Shown here: one piece after another, positions 1-9,489 of the stretch
Position numbering within the stretch: the first letter of the stretch is position 1
Layout of the letters: every line of letters starts with the position of its first letter
Assembly: GCF_000816245.1 (NCBI RefSeq)
Contig: NZ_CP007769.1
Coordinates: 1,396,464 to 1,460,463, forward strand
Direction of reading: 5' to 3'
From: Campylobacter sp. RM16704
GTDB lineage: Bacteria > Campylobacterota > Campylobacteria > Campylobacterales > Campylobacteraceae
Length of the DNA: 64,000 nt
Position numbers and translations under genes: made by a program
The notes under the pieces: generated by a model
What the model was told of the DNA's origin: nothing
Seen by the model: the letters and a program-made list of their open reading frames with translations, nothing else
Databases searched by the model: none

Positions 1-421
1 TGGCCAAAAATCCCATAAATATAAATTCTTTTTTACAAAGTGCACTCGAAACCAAAGCAAGTAAAGCAGCATTGGAACCTGATAAAACCTCATAATTAAT
101 ATTATTTTTTATGACATATTCAATTAAAAACTGCCCAGGATCACTAATACCTGGCATACCCGCATCACTTAAATATGCAACATCTTGTTCAAAAAAATTT
201 TCATCTATTTTTGCTAAAAAATCTTTTTCATTGTGAGTGTGCAAGGCTATATATTTATCAGGTTTTATTTCTAAATTAAATTTTTCGTTAATAAGACGAA
301 CTAAAGATTTGCAAACTCTTGTATCTTCACATAAAAAGAGTTTGCATTTTTGTAAAATTTCTAAAGAATGAAAAGAAATATCGTTTAAATTTCCTATAGG
401 CGTAGGAATAAAATATAACAT
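1..421 (-). CDS. rsmI: 16S rRNA (cytidine-1402-2'-O) methyltransferase RsmI, 3'-truncated by window edge
   Basis: SAM-dependent tetrapyrrole-methylase-fold enzyme that 2'-O-methylates C1402 of 16S rRNA in the decoding centre. Only about the first 140 residues are in the window. The N-terminus has the typical opening ([16 protein letters not shown]), then LCEDTRVCKSLV and YLSDAGMPGISDPG, which are the family's conserved signature segments. The ATG overlaps the last base of the rpmE stop codon (position 421), so the two genes are translationally coupled. The C-terminal half lies outside the window and cannot be judged. Confidence 0.9.
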   Translation of the reverse strand, partial: MLYFIPTPIGNLNDISFHSLEILQKCKLFLCEDTRVCKSLVRLINEKFNLEIKPDKYIALHTHNEKDFLAKIDENFFEQDVAYLSDAGMPGISDPGQFLIEYVIKNNINYEVLSGSNAALLALVSSALCKKEFIFMGFLA

Positions 422-621
422 TATTGCATTGCGTATTTTTTCTTAAATTTCTCCACACGACCTGCAGCATCTACAATTTTTTCACTTCCTGTAAAAAATG
501 GATGACAATTTGAACAAATATCTACTTTAATTTCTGATTTATTTGATTTAGTAGTAAAAGAATTTCCACAAGCACAACTTACTTTACATTCTACATATTC
601 TGGGTGAATTTCTTTTTTCAT
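421..621 (-). CDS. rpmE: 50S ribosomal protein L31
   Basis: Small zinc-binding protein of the large ribosomal subunit, 66 aa, the normal family length. Cys16 and Cys18 together with Cys36 and Cys39 ([11 protein letters not shown]) form the zinc ribbon, so this is the C+ (zinc-containing) form. The motif HPFFTG and the C-terminal [13 protein letters not shown] are family signatures. An SD-like AAAGGA lies just before the ATG and a TATAAT hexamer lies upstream (653-658), so rpmE-rsmI probably has its own promoter although the genes sit directly behind the long upstream operon. Confidence 0.97.
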   Translation of the reverse strand: MKKEIHPEYVECKVSCACGNSFTTKSNKSEIKVDICSNCHPFFTGSEKIVDAAGRVEKFKKKYAMQ

Positions 622-652
622 TGTTTATCCTTTTTGAAAACATTAAGGCGTA

Positions 653-658
653 ATTATA
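653..658 (-). promoter_or_regulatory. Probable -10 box for rpmE-rsmI
   Basis: Minus-strand TATAAT about 32 bases upstream of the rpmE ATG, in the 77-bp gap after rsmE. Campylobacter vegetative promoters depend mainly on the -10 hexamer, and no clear -35 is needed or seen. Confidence 0.5.
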
Positions 659-698
659 TAAATTTTTATATAAAAAATAGATAAATTTAAGCATATTT

Positions 699-1361
699 TT
701 AAATTAAAAATTTTGAAGCAACTCCTACTAAAGCTGTTTGTGCTTTAAGTATAAAATTGGCTTGTAATTTTGCTTTTTTTACATTCTTTTCTCTTTCTTT
801 TTGCGAAAATCCTCCTTCAGCTCCAATTAAAAATATATACTTGCTAGGTTCAAAGCTCATTAAATCTTCACCTTCAAAGTCTATCAAGACAATATTTTCA
901 TAAGTTTGCTGAAATTTTTTAAAATCATCAAAAATTTCCAATTCCATTAAAGAAGCACGACCACATTGTTGGGATGATTCTATAAGAATTTTTTCCATTC
1001 TTTTAAAATCCAACTTAAAATTTTTTTGTGAAAATTCCATATATACAAAAGAAAGTTTAACAACACCAAGTTCATTTAAAAAAGGCAAAGTTTTTTCTAT
1101 AATTTTTGGTTCAACTACCGCTAAAGCTAAATGAAGATATTTCTTTTGTTCTTGCTTTTCTTTTTGTTTATCTTGCAAATTTAATATACAAGAATGTCTA
1201 GAAATTTCAACACATTTATAAATATACGCATAAGAATCTTTCAAGTTTTTAAGCACAATGTCATCACCAACTCTAACTCTCCTAACTTTTAAATGTAAAA
1301 AAATCTCATTTTTTAATTCTAAACAAGTATCTCCACTTTGAGAGTGATATAAAAATTGCAT
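699..1361 (-). CDS. rsmE: 16S rRNA (uracil-1498-N3) methyltransferase RsmE
   Basis: SPOUT-fold methyltransferase acting on U1498 of 16S rRNA in the assembled 30S subunit. The protein is 220 aa, slightly short for the family (about 240). The C-terminal trefoil-knot SAM site is visible as FLIGAEGGFSQKE and, near the end, FILKAQTALVGVAS (family consensus RILRAETA). The N-terminal PUA-like region covers roughly residues 1-70. It overlaps the upstream membrane-protein gene by one base at 1361, inside the operon that starts with the ubiA-like gene. Confidence 0.88.
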   Translation of the reverse strand: MQFLYHSQSGDTCLELKNEIFLHLKVRRVRVGDDIVLKNLKDSYAYIYKCVEISRHSCILNLQDKQKEKQEQKKYLHLALAVVEPKIIEKTLPFLNELGVVKLSFVYMEFSQKNFKLDFKRMEKILIESSQQCGRASLMELEIFDDFKKFQQTYENIVLIDFEGEDLMSFEPSKYIFLIGAEGGFSQKEREKNVKKAKLQANFILKAQTALVGVASKFLI

Positions 1362-1774
1362 TAAAAATAAAACCTTTTAAGCAAATAAGGTATAAAAAGT
1401 AAAAATATATCCAAACACAAAATAAAAAAGCTTAAAAATCTAAATTTAGCATAATGTTTATACAACCTTGCTTTTTTAAATAAAACAAATTGATAAATTG
1501 CCAAAATAAAAATCAAAAACCAACAAATCCACATAGAAAGCACATATAAATTAACTTCAAAATACTTTAAAGCCCAAAGCAAATTCCCCGTAAAAAGAGT
1601 AATTGCTAAAAATAAATAATAAATTGGCAAAAACAAACGAATTTTCTTTATAAATATAAATTCTTGTGAAAAACTACTTTGAGTTAGATATAAATAAAAC
1701 AACATTAAAAAACCATTTGCATATAAACTATACACATGTAATGCTAAAAAAAACTCATAACTTTGATCCATCAC
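1361..1774 (-). CDS. Conserved integral membrane protein, function unknown
   Basis: Protein of 137 aa with about four hydrophobic helices (roughly residues 10-30, 48-68, 78-98 and 112-133) and a basic patch, KKARLYKHYAKFR, before the last helix. No catalytic motif was recognised. It overlaps its neighbours by one base at each end (small lipoprotein upstream, rsmE downstream), so it is co-translated with them. The same position in C. jejuni holds a conserved inner-membrane protein as I recall, but no function is assigned here. Confidence 0.75.
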   Translation of the reverse strand: MMDQSYEFFLALHVYSLYANGFLMLFYLYLTQSSFSQEFIFIKKIRLFLPIYYLFLAITLFTGNLLWALKYFEVNLYVLSMWICWFLIFILAIYQFVLFKKARLYKHYAKFRFLSFFILCLDIFLLFIPYLLKRFYF

Positions 1775-1974
1775 TATCCTTGTGTGCTGTTTTCATCTTT
1801 AACATCATCATCCACAGGTATGGGAAGTGTTTCATCATCTATAATAACATTAGAATCACTTTGTTCAATTTGAACTTGCTCTGTTTGTACTTCTTTTTTT
1901 GTATTTTTATTTTCTTGATTTGAGCAAGCCATAAAAAGTAATAATGGCACAATTAGTAAAACCCTTTTCATCAC
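1774..1974 (-). CDS. Small putative lipoprotein
   Basis: Protein of 66 aa with a short hydrophobic signal ([16 protein letters not shown]) ending in a lipobox-like LFMAC, then an acidic, disordered tail rich in E, D, Q and N. It is probably processed by signal peptidase II and anchored by the cysteine at about residue 17. The first two codons are both ATG, so the true start may be the second. It overlaps queD by 4 bases upstream and the membrane-protein gene by 1 base downstream. Function unknown. Confidence 0.7.
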   Translation of the reverse strand: MMKRVLLIVPLLLFMACSNQENKNTKKEVQTEQVQIEQSDSNVIIDDETLPIPVDDDVKDENSTQG

Positions 1975-2555
1975 ACCTCCTTTTGATTGACAAAAACAAA
2001 ATTTGTATCTTGAAGTTTCTTAAAGAAATCTTTATCTTTCCACTCATCATTTATAGCTTTTGAGAATTCAATATCTCCTAGATTAATCTTTGGCAAAAAC
2101 TCATTATAAGCATCTTCTCTAAAACCCTGTGCATATCCTGTTCTTGTTTCATGTACAATAATACTTTTCAAATTTACACCTTGTTCTCCATTAATCATTT
2201 TTGTCTTTAAGAGCAAAGTATCAATCAAAACAAAAAATATGCGTACAAAATTTTCCGCACTTACATTCACAGGTAAACTTACCCATCTTTGTGAGTGCTT
2301 TTTCATATTTTCTAAATAAACTTTATCATCATCTTTAAAAAGCGTAATAGCATGATCAAAACTATCAATAATTTGTTTTATCTCATCTTTTAACAAACCA
2401 AAATCATATACCATTCCAGCATTATCAAGGTATTTACTCTCAAGTAGAATTTCTACCTTGTAAGAGTGTCCGTGTATGCTTGTTTTACATCGCTTGGAGC
2501 TACAAAATCTAACAATATGAGCATTTTCAAATTCAAACATTTTTCTAATAATCAT
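1971..2555 (-). CDS. queD: 6-carboxy-5,6,7,8-tetrahydropterin synthase (QueD)
   Basis: Second step of queuosine precursor synthesis: converts 7,8-dihydroneopterin triphosphate to 6-carboxytetrahydropterin. The zinc ligands are visible as His13, His28 and His30 (HGHSYKVE), with nearby Cys18 and Cys23. DFG (51-53), DHAITL (about 67-72) and HETRTGYA towards the C-terminus complete the PTPS-family active site. At 194 aa it is longer than the usual 120-140 aa because of extra sequence in the middle and at the C-terminus, a variant of unknown meaning. It overlaps queE by 4 bases, so consecutive pathway enzymes are coupled. Confidence 0.92.
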   Translation of the reverse strand: MIIRKMFEFENAHIVRFCSSKRCKTSIHGHSYKVEILLESKYLDNAGMVYDFGLLKDEIKQIIDSFDHAITLFKDDDKVYLENMKKHSQRWVSLPVNVSAENFVRIFFVLIDTLLLKTKMINGEQGVNLKSIIVHETRTGYAQGFREDAYNEFLPKINLGDIEFSKAINDEWKDKDFFKKLQDTNFVFVNQKEV

Positions 2556-3301
2556 ACGCCTTCTTTATCTCCCCAAATTCTAATATGTAATCTATCAGAG
2601 TAATTATATCCATTTTTTATACAAAATTCAGCAACACTTAAGGCATTTTTAGAAATCTCTAACTCATTTGCTCCCATAGGCATACAAAATACTTTATTTT
2701 CACAAATTTGTAAAATTTCATTAATTTCTTCTAAGGCTTTATTTTCTTGTAAAAAATTCTTATCTAAAACAAATTTATAAAAACTATCCTTGGCATAGTT
2801 TTTAAATGCTTTTAAAGCTTTTTCATTAATCCTTTTTTCTTTTTTTACACCACTATTACTAAGCTTTACACCTAAAGCAAAATAGCATTCTTTATATAAA
2901 GGATATTTTTCAAAATCAACTTCAATACTTGCATTAGTTTCAAAATGCGTTTTAAATCCACTTTGCAAAAGCACATTAATAAAATTTAAAAATTCTTTAT
3001 CTTTATAATACAACAAAGGCTCTCCACCGGTAATTACAACAATAGGTTTATACGCATTCGATAAGTTTAAAACCTCATCGAAAAGCTCTTTAGCTGTATA
3101 TGTTTTATAGCAAGATTTAAATTCTTTAGTAAAAACAGCTCTAATAGTATCACAACCTAAAAGCATTTTAGAATTTTTTTCTTTTTTTACACCAAAACCC
3201 ACGCAATTAAAATTACATCTAGCAAATCTTACAAATACAGCTAAATTTCCACTGTATTTTCCTTCACCTTGCAAGCTTAAAAAAGTTTCAACAATATCCA
3301 T
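2552..3301 (-). CDS. queE: 7-carboxy-7-deazaguanine synthase (QueE), radical SAM
   Basis: Radical SAM enzyme that converts 6-carboxytetrahydropterin to 7-carboxy-7-deazaguanine in queuosine synthesis. Protein of 249 aa. LQGEGKYSG near the N-terminus and [10 protein letters not shown] (about residues 88-97) are family hallmarks. The cluster-binding loop is unusual: Cys29-x3-Cys33 is followed by 16 residues before Cys50, which sits in CDT as the third cysteine of standard QueE does. The loop is therefore interrupted by about 14 residues rather than missing a ligand. It overlaps moaA by one base and queD by four. Confidence 0.9.
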   Translation of the reverse strand: MDIVETFLSLQGEGKYSGNLAVFVRFARCNFNCVGFGVKKEKNSKMLLGCDTIRAVFTKEFKSCYKTYTAKELFDEVLNLSNAYKPIVVITGGEPLLYYKDKEFLNFINVLLQSGFKTHFETNASIEVDFEKYPLYKECYFALGVKLSNSGVKKEKRINEKALKAFKNYAKDSFYKFVLDKNFLQENKALEEINEILQICENKVFCMPMGANELEISKNALSVAEFCIKNGYNYSDRLHIRIWGDKEGV

Positions 3302-4269
3302 TATCCACCTGTTTGATAAAAGGCTCTTGTGGAACTTTGGTTATTTTCGTTTTCTGTCCATCTATTTTTTTCTGATTTATTTTTAATCACGGTTCTTAAA
3401 ACTTCACAAGCTCCGGCTATATCTTTATTGCGTATAGCTTTTTTAATACTTAAAGCCTCATCATAATACAAACAAGGTATTAAAAGCCCTTCAGCAGAAA
3501 GTCTTATACGGTTACAACTATCACAAAAATCATGACTATGCGGATCAATAATACCAAATTTATATCCATCATTAAGTTCATAAATAGTTGCGGGGGAATT
3601 TGGACTTTTTTGTCCTTGTTTAAAAGAATACTTTTGAGCAATAATATTTAAAATTTCTGCTGATTTTAAGCCTTTCAAATCCCCATAAGCATGGTAATTT
3701 TCCATAAACTCTATAAAGCGAATTTGACTTTTACGTACTTTGGCAAACTCTAAAAGATCGATAAATTCACTATCATTAATCCCTTTAAGAGCTACGGTGT
3801 TAAATTTAATATTAAAGCCTAATTCTAAAGCCTCATCAATACCATTTAGTACATCTTTAAGTATGTTTTTTTGAGCTAATTTAAAAGCCACCTCTTCTTT
3901 TAAGGTATCTAGTGAAATATTGATTCTTTTTAAACCGGCTTGTTTTAAATCTTTTGCTTGTTGTTTGAGCAAAGAAGCATTTGTTGTAAGTGCTAAATCT
4001 AAATCTTGCTTATATTCATTGATCATAGCAATAAATTTATATAAATCTTTTCTTACTAAAGGCTCACCACCAGTAATACGAATTTTTTTAACCCCTTCAT
4101 CTATACAGACTTTTACAAACATAAAAAGCTCTTCAAAAGATAAAAGATTTTCTTTAGCTCTCCATTCAAAAGGAGTTTTTGGCATACAATAAAGACAGCG
4201 AAAATTACATCTTTGTGTTACAGATATTCTTAAATAATCAATAACTCTTCCATAACTATCCACTAGCAT
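3301..4269 (-). CDS. moaA: GTP 3',8-cyclase MoaA
   Basis: First step of molybdenum cofactor synthesis: rearranges GTP to 3',8-cyclo-7,8-dihydro-GTP. Protein of 322 aa. N-terminal radical SAM cluster C21-x3-C25-x2-C28 (CNFRCLYCM), ITGGEPLVR at 65-73, and the C-terminal substrate-side cluster C249-x2-C252-x13-C266. The protein ends in Gly-Gly, as MoaA does for activity. It shares a base with queE, so two radical SAM cofactor genes are translationally linked. Confidence 0.96.
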   Translation of the reverse strand: MLVDSYGRVIDYLRISVTQRCNFRCLYCMPKTPFEWRAKENLLSFEELFMFVKVCIDEGVKKIRITGGEPLVRKDLYKFIAMINEYKQDLDLALTTNASLLKQQAKDLKQAGLKRINISLDTLKEEVAFKLAQKNILKDVLNGIDEALELGFNIKFNTVALKGINDSEFIDLLEFAKVRKSQIRFIEFMENYHAYGDLKGLKSAEILNIIAQKYSFKQGQKSPNSPATIYELNDGYKFGIIDPHSHDFCDSCNRIRLSAEGLLIPCLYYDEALSIKKAIRNKDIAGACEVLRTVIKNKSEKNRWTENENNQSSTRAFYQTGG

Positions 4270-4282
4270 TCAAAAGTCTTTT

Positions 4283-4804
4283 CTATATTAATTTATTAAA
4301 TTTTAAAATCAGCTCAACCCTACCTGTACCTATACGCATATCTTTTGCAATTTGCTCTATAGACTTTTTTTGATTAAAAAGCTCTATAACTTTTTGCTCT
4401 TCATTATCATAACTTGGACTTAATTTTGTAATACTTTGAGTCTTTTGTTCTAAATTTAATAAACGATTTTTTTGTTCGCTTTGAAATTCTTCAATTATCT
4501 CTTCTACTTCTTTTAAAGTATTTAAAATAGGAACAATATTTTGATTTATTTTTTGTTCTAATATTTGTAAAAGCTCTTCTTTTAATTCTTCTTTAATGGT
4601 TTTGATGTCTATTTCTTCTTTTTCTTGCTCTTGTTCATCTAGACTTTCTTTTTTTAAGTAATGATATTGTTTATTTAAATCTTCAATCATTTTACCAAGT
4701 TCATTAATTTTACTAATATTTTCTTTTTCTTTAATTATCATATAAGCAAATATGGCAAAAATCAGCAAAGCTACTACTAGCCATAATAACAAATCACTAT
4801 CCAT
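4283..4804 (-). CDS. Membrane-anchored coiled-coil protein with C-terminal HTH-like segment (DUF6115-like)
   Basis: Protein of 173 aa: one N-terminal membrane helix (about residues 4-24), a long Glu/Lys-rich coiled coil (about 28-125), and a C-terminal segment IEQIAKDMRIGTGRVELIL that looks like the helix-turn-helix of the DUF6115 family. That type is found next to flagellar and cell-envelope genes in epsilonproteobacteria. The family name is from memory. It overlaps the upstream 167-aa gene by 8 bases and lies 13 bases before moaA. Function unknown. Confidence 0.65.
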   Translation of the reverse strand: MDSDLLLWLVVALLIFAIFAYMIIKEKENISKINELGKMIEDLNKQYHYLKKESLDEQEQEKEEIDIKTIKEELKEELLQILEQKINQNIVPILNTLKEVEEIIEEFQSEQKNRLLNLEQKTQSITKLSPSYDNEEQKVIELFNQKKSIEQIAKDMRIGTGRVELILKFNKLI

Positions 4805-5300
4805 TTTCTTGCTCCTTTAAGATTTTAATCATTGCTCTTTGCATATTTGTCACAAAATTATCATATGCAAGTTCATCTTCGGCTTTTATTTGAGAAATTT
4901 TTGCTTCATATTCATTTAATGCTTTAAAAAAAATACTAATTTTTTGTCCGTTAATTTCAAATCTAGCATAATAATCTTCATCTTGTCTTAAACATTTATC
5001 CTTAAATTGAATATGTGCAAAATTTACACCCACCACAAATGCTTTGTATTTTAAATCTGTAAATAATTTTGTTTTATTAATATCATTTTTTATTAGATAT
5101 AATTCTTGCTTTATATCCATAAGCAAATCAAAAATAATCCGCTCACCTTCGCTAAAATCTACTCTTGAAGCAAGCTTTTTCCATTTACTTAAATTAATAT
5201 AATTATTACTTGAAAGATATTCTTGCAAAAATTCTTCATATCTTTCTTTACTCTCTTCAAATTCAAATTCTAAAGAACTTTTAAAAAACTTTATTTCCAT
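4797..5300 (-). CDS. Conserved hypothetical protein
   Basis: Soluble 167-aa protein without signal or membrane segment. The first half is helical and charged; the second half has beta-rich stretches (KAFVVGVNFAHIQFKD, ARFEINGQKISIFFKAL). No family recognised. It overlaps the ubiA-like gene by 10 bases upstream and the coiled-coil membrane-protein gene by 8 bases downstream, so it is part of the same transcript. The paired overlap suggests it works with the coiled-coil protein, but that is inference. Confidence 0.65.
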   Translation of the reverse strand: MEIKFFKSSLEFEFEESKERYEEFLQEYLSSNNYINLSKWKKLASRVDFSEGERIIFDLLMDIKQELYLIKNDINKTKLFTDLKYKAFVVGVNFAHIQFKDKCLRQDEDYYARFEINGQKISIFFKALNEYEAKISQIKAEDELAYDNFVTNMQRAMIKILKEQENG

Positions 5301-6169
5301 AAAAGATCAACCCATATAAAAATAAAAAATACTATACTTAAATACCCATTTAAAGTAAAAAATGCTTTGTCAATTTTTGCAAAATTCTTTCTAACAATGT
5401 GGTGTTCAAAAAACAAAATCACTGCACTAATTATCACACCCAAAAAAGCAATATTTCCCGTTGGAGCTACCCAAACAAATAAAAGCCAAAAAAGTACAGC
5501 CAAAACATGACAAAATGCTGAAATAAATAAAGTTGCTTCAAGTCCAAATTTAGCAGGTATAGAATACAAACCCGTTTTTTTATCATACTCCATATCTTGC
5601 AAAGCATAAAGCAAATCAAAACCAGCTGTCCAAAAAGTAACACCCAAACACAAAATCACACTATAAATTTCAATACTTCCCAAAACTACAATACTACCTG
5701 CAATAGGAGCAAGCCCTAGGCAAAATCCTAATACTAAATGTGCTAGGGATGAAAATCTTTTAAAAGCTGAATAAATAGCTAAAATAAACAATACCGGTAA
5801 AGAAAGTGCAAAGGCTAGTTTATTGATAAAATAACTTGCCAAAACAAAAACAATAGCATTTATAATGATGAAAAGTAAAATACTAGTTTTTCCTATACGT
5901 CCATCAATATTGGGTCTATTGGCACACCTTGGGTTGTTTTTATCAATATCCTCATCCATCAAGCGATTGATTGCCATAGCAAAATTTCTTGCACTCACTG
6001 CACAAATAACACCCAATAATAAAGCCTTAAATCCAAACCATGTGCTATTATTTAAAATCATAGATGCGACTATCATCGAAACAAATAAAAACGGCAAAGC
6101 AAAAATAGAATGTTTAAAAACAATTAAATCTAAAATATCTTTTAATTTTTCTTTAAATAATAAAAGCAT
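5291..6169 (-). CDS. ubiA: UbiA-family prenyltransferase (probably menaquinone pathway, MqnP-like)
   Basis: Integral membrane aromatic prenyltransferase, 292 aa with about eight or nine helices. The first Mg/pyrophosphate motif is NRLMDEDID at residues 68-76; the second is QDMEYDKK near 190. It is usually named ubiA (4-hydroxybenzoate polyprenyltransferase), but Campylobacter respires with menaquinone made by the futalosine route, so the likely substrate is the 6-amino-6-deoxyfutalosine-derived naphthoate (MqnP role). First gene of the minus-strand operon, divergent from miaA. Confidence 0.85.
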   Translation of the reverse strand: MLLLFKEKLKDILDLIVFKHSIFALPFLFVSMIVASMILNNSTWFGFKALLLGVICAVSARNFAMAINRLMDEDIDKNNPRCANRPNIDGRIGKTSILLFIIINAIVFVLASYFINKLAFALSLPVLFILAIYSAFKRFSSLAHLVLGFCLGLAPIAGSIVVLGSIEIYSVILCLGVTFWTAGFDLLYALQDMEYDKKTGLYSIPAKFGLEATLFISAFCHVLAVLFWLLFVWVAPTGNIAFLGVIISAVILFFEHHIVRKNFAKIDKAFFTLNGYLSIVFFIFIWVDLLWK

Positions 6170-6179
6170 TTTTTCTCTT

Positions 6180-6185
6180 TATAAT
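6180..6185 (+). promoter_or_regulatory. -10 box for miaA, overlapping the divergent ubiA promoter
   Basis: Plus-strand TATAAT 54 bases before the miaA ATG. The minus strand offers TATTAT over 6181-6186 for the divergent ubiA operon, whose start is at 6169. The two -10 regions overlap almost completely in the 69-bp gap, so polymerase can occupy only one at a time. Confidence 0.5.
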
Positions 6186-6238
6186 ATATTTTTGTTATGA
6201 TTTTACTAAAATAATTTTAAATTTAGGATATTTTTACG

Positions 6239-7111
6239 ATGTTTTTTGAATTTGCTCTCATTGGAACCACTGCAAGTGGAAAAACAGAACTTGCAAATAA
6301 GCTTGCTTATGAATTTAATGGGAGTATTTTAAGTCTTGATAGTCTTTGTGTATACAAACAAATTAATATTGCTTCTGCAAAAACTGATGAGAAAACCTTA
6401 AATGAACTTGATTATTTTGGCATAAATTTATTAAATGTTGATGAGCATTTTAATATTGCTTTATTTTTTGAAGAATACAAAAAGGCAAAAGCTTTTGCTC
6501 AAAAAAATAATCAAATGCTTATTATCACGGGTGGGACTAGTTTTTATTTAAAAGCTCTAATAGATGGATTAAGTGCAAATTTTAAAGAAAGCCAAAGTTC
6601 TTTGAGTAATGATGAAATTTATAATTTAATGATAAAAATTGATCCACATGTAAAAATAGGAAAAAATGATAGTTATCGTTTAAAAAAATGGCTTGGAATT
6701 TATGAGCAAACCCATAAAATTCCAAGTGAAGTCTTAAAAGAAACCAAACAAGAACCACTTATTAAAAAACTTGATATTTTTGAAATTTCTTGGCAAAAAG
6801 AACTTTTAGAAAAACGCATTATTGTACGCACGAAAAATATGTTAAATGAGGGCTTAATAGATGAAGCTAAAATGTTATTTGATAATTATGATAACAATTT
6901 AAAAGCGTTAAATTCAATAGGTTTAAAAGAATGTAAAGAATTTTTAGATGAAAAAATAAATTTAAAAGAACTCGAAGAGCTCATCATCATTCACACAAGA
7001 CAACTTGCCAAAAGACAAAGAACTTTTAATAAAAAATTTATAAAAAAAAACTTACATTTTGAAAAATCTTATGAGATTTTGAAAAATTACATTTTGAAAA
7101 ATTATGGTTGA
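6239..7111 (+). CDS. miaA: tRNA dimethylallyltransferase MiaA
   Basis: Transfers a dimethylallyl group to N6 of A37 in tRNAs reading UNN codons. Protein of 290 aa. P-loop GTTASGKT at residues 9-16, [15 protein letters not shown] (the DSMQVYR-type motif) near 35-50, and [15 protein letters not shown] near 95-110. The C-terminal [15 protein letters not shown] is the tRNA-binding segment. Its 3' end overlaps the convergent pflA gene by 10 bp. The last 15 or so codons contain an imperfect DNA repeat of about 12 bp (ATTTTGAAAAAT, three copies), which sets the C-terminal length. Confidence 0.96.
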   Translation: MFFEFALIGTTASGKTELANKLAYEFNGSILSLDSLCVYKQINIASAKTDEKTLNELDYFGINLLNVDEHFNIALFFEEYKKAKAFAQKNNQMLIITGGTSFYLKALIDGLSANFKESQSSLSNDEIYNLMIKIDPHVKIGKNDSYRLKKWLGIYEQTHKIPSEVLKETKQEPLIKKLDIFEISWQKELLEKRIIVRTKNMLNEGLIDEAKMLFDNYDNNLKALNSIGLKECKEFLDEKINLKELEELIIIHTRQLAKRQRTFNKKFIKKNLHFEKSYEILKNYILKNYG

Positions 7112-9465
7112 GTGTTTAAAATATCCATCTTATCTTTACACAAATTCTGCCAACTACTTGTTATATTAATATCAATACAATTTTGCAAACTTTGCTTTTG
7201 ATTTTTTATGTCTTTTAAGTTCTCATAAATGCCACTTTGTATATAAAAAGCTCTTGCTCGCTCATCATCTTTTAAAGGATTAGCCAACAAATCTTTAAAC
7301 AAGTTTAGTGATTCTTGGGTTTGATTATTTTGTTTTAAAGCTTCAATATATATAAATTCGAGATCTGGTGTAAAAAGATTCACTCCTTTTAAATTTTGAT
7401 AATCAATTGCCTTTGGAGCATAAGTTAAAATACTCGTTAAAAAATTATTTTTTTCACAGTAACGTAAAAATTCATAATAAAGTTCAACCATACGATAATT
7501 CATAGGGAATTGTTCTAATTTTTGTAAAGTTTTTATCATAGCATTATAATCTTGAAGTCCAAGCTCGGCAAAAAATTTAATATAATTTGCTTCAAATTTT
7601 TCATTATCACTAATAATAGTTCTTGTATTTAAAATATCATTTATAGCTTTAACAACAAAACTATAGCGCTTATCTTTCAAAGCTAATTCAGCATTTTGAA
7701 GTTTATAAAAAATCAAGTCATCTTTTTCGTTCTCTACTATATATTTTTTAGCTTCTTCTATACGAGTTGTTCGTTTAAAACATTCAAGCATTTGTTTTTT
7801 GTTGTCAATTTTGCTCCCTATATTATAAACTTTAAAATCATCATATATTTTAACTGCAGCTAAACATTCATCTTTTTTTAACTTTTCGCTTAAAACAAAA
7901 ATAGCCGCCTCTTCCAAGAGATTTTTTATTTCTTTATTGGAATATTTTTCAATATCTTGTTGGTAACTAATAACTTTTTCATAATTTTTTTCTTGAAAAT
8001 ATAATTTAATATTATCAAATAAAGCTTTACTTGAAATTTCACCTGCATATTTTTGCATAATTTCATCATATCTTTGATGTAGAAAACTAGCATTCGCATC
8101 TTTTAAATATAAAAAATTTTTATCTTGTGCTTCTTTAATTAAACTTATATATTCACCCAAAGGAAAATCTTCTGCGTAAAGATCAAGATATTTTTGAGCT
8201 TTGGTATATTCATTTGCATTCAACAAAGACAAAGCAAGATCTTTTAATACTCTTTCATATTCTTTATCTATCTTGGTAAGATTTGCAAAAATATACTCAT
8301 AAATTTTAGAACTTAAATCATAAATTCTGTTGTTTTCAAAAGTTTTTGCTAACAATAAAGAATTGTCTAATTCACTCAAGAAAAAATTAGGGTTAGAATC
8401 TAAAATCTTTTTTGCCAACTCTTTAGCTTCACCTATGTTTTGCTGTTCTAAAAAATTCTTTGATAAAAACAACGCTGCTCTACTAGCTAAATCTGCATTA
8501 GGAGTAGAATAATACACATCTTGATAAATATTATTAGCTGTAGTTTTTTTACCCAAATTATATAAATAATCTGCATAATCAAGTAAAGCCATTATAGTAA
8601 ATTTATCATTCTTATGTTCAGTTTTTAAAGTATCTACAACATATTCTACATTAGATCGTTGTGATAAGCCCATATAAATTCTCATCATAATATACATTAC
8701 TTCAGTATAATCTTTATCATTAATATAAGTTCTTACCCATCTTTTTGCATCATCTAGCATTTGCTCCAAAATTTGCTGATCTTTATCAAGCTCATAAGTG
8801 TAGAGTTTATTTTGTGCTCTAAGTTTATAAAGCTCAAACTCATTCATAAAAATGCTGCCTTGATAACGATTAATTGCGTTGGTGGTATCTCTTAAAACTT
8901 GATCATATTTTTTTGCATCATATTCTTGTTTAATATTAAAATATGTATTAAAATCCGCACTTTTTGATGTTTCCATAGGATTAGAATTTAAATCTAAAGC
9001 ACCAATAAATGGCATTAAAGCATCTTCAAAATAAACATTAAAATCAAGTCCATCACTTGGTTTGTAATATCTTAAATCCTCTGTGAAAATAAAAACGAAA
9101 TGCTTAGATGTATCGTTATTTTGAGTTTGAATTTCTTTAATATTAAAAATATTTTGAGAATAATTAAACATTTTTGCTAAAATTTTAGGATAAATTTTAA
9201 TTGTTAAAAAAGTCTGCTGTTTTTCAAAATAAATTGCAAAAGTATCAAATTCTTTATTTTGAAATTGCATATTACTCACACCTAAAACATTGCATTCAAA
9301 ATGTGTTTTTTCAAATTCAAAAACACTTTTACAAGTAAATTCTTTATCATCTTTTAAATGCAAGAGAGTAAAGGGGTGTTTATTTTCCTCTCCTTTATTA
9401 ACAATGATTTCAAAAGAAAATGCATATATTACACCTAAAAAAATCAAAACAAATATTCTTATCAT
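7102..9465 (-). CDS. pflA: Flagellar motor periplasmic protein PflA, TPR-rich
   Basis: Protein of 787 aa, essentially the length of C. jejuni PflA. Short signal peptide (about residues 1-17, FLGVIYAFS), a beta-rich N-terminal region to about residue 160, then a long array of TPR-like helical hairpins to the end. In C. jejuni, PflA and PflB are periplasmic scaffold proteins that place the stator ring; mutants have paralysed flagella. The position directly after nuoN matches the C. jejuni order as I recall it. It lies 24 bases after nuoN on the same strand, so it is probably transcribed with the nuo operon. Convergent overlap with miaA. Confidence 0.88.
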   Translation of the reverse strand: MIRIFVLIFLGVIYAFSFEIIVNKGEENKHPFTLLHLKDDKEFTCKSVFEFEKTHFECNVLGVSNMQFQNKEFDTFAIYFEKQQTFLTIKIYPKILAKMFNYSQNIFNIKEIQTQNNDTSKHFVFIFTEDLRYYKPSDGLDFNVYFEDALMPFIGALDLNSNPMETSKSADFNTYFNIKQEYDAKKYDQVLRDTTNAINRYQGSIFMNEFELYKLRAQNKLYTYELDKDQQILEQMLDDAKRWVRTYINDKDYTEVMYIMMRIYMGLSQRSNVEYVVDTLKTEHKNDKFTIMALLDYADYLYNLGKKTTANNIYQDVYYSTPNADLASRAALFLSKNFLEQQNIGEAKELAKKILDSNPNFFLSELDNSLLLAKTFENNRIYDLSSKIYEYIFANLTKIDKEYERVLKDLALSLLNANEYTKAQKYLDLYAEDFPLGEYISLIKEAQDKNFLYLKDANASFLHQRYDEIMQKYAGEISSKALFDNIKLYFQEKNYEKVISYQQDIEKYSNKEIKNLLEEAAIFVLSEKLKKDECLAAVKIYDDFKVYNIGSKIDNKKQMLECFKRTTRIEEAKKYIVENEKDDLIFYKLQNAELALKDKRYSFVVKAINDILNTRTIISDNEKFEANYIKFFAELGLQDYNAMIKTLQKLEQFPMNYRMVELYYEFLRYCEKNNFLTSILTYAPKAIDYQNLKGVNLFTPDLEFIYIEALKQNNQTQESLNLFKDLLANPLKDDERARAFYIQSGIYENLKDIKNQKQSLQNCIDINITSSWQNLCKDKMDILNTQP

Positions 9466-9489
9466 GAACGTGATTATAGCAATATTATT

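Noticed and set aside
2552-3301. QueE as inactive because the standard CxxxCxxC motif is incomplete
   Set aside because: The third cysteine is found 17 residues after the second, in the conserved CDT context, so the ligand set is probably complete with an insertion.
3590-3600. G5 runs (near 3592 in moaA and near 52875 in the GGDEF gene) as phase-variation tracts
   Set aside because: Five G is below the length that slips readily in Campylobacter, and both lie in genes unlikely to be switched.
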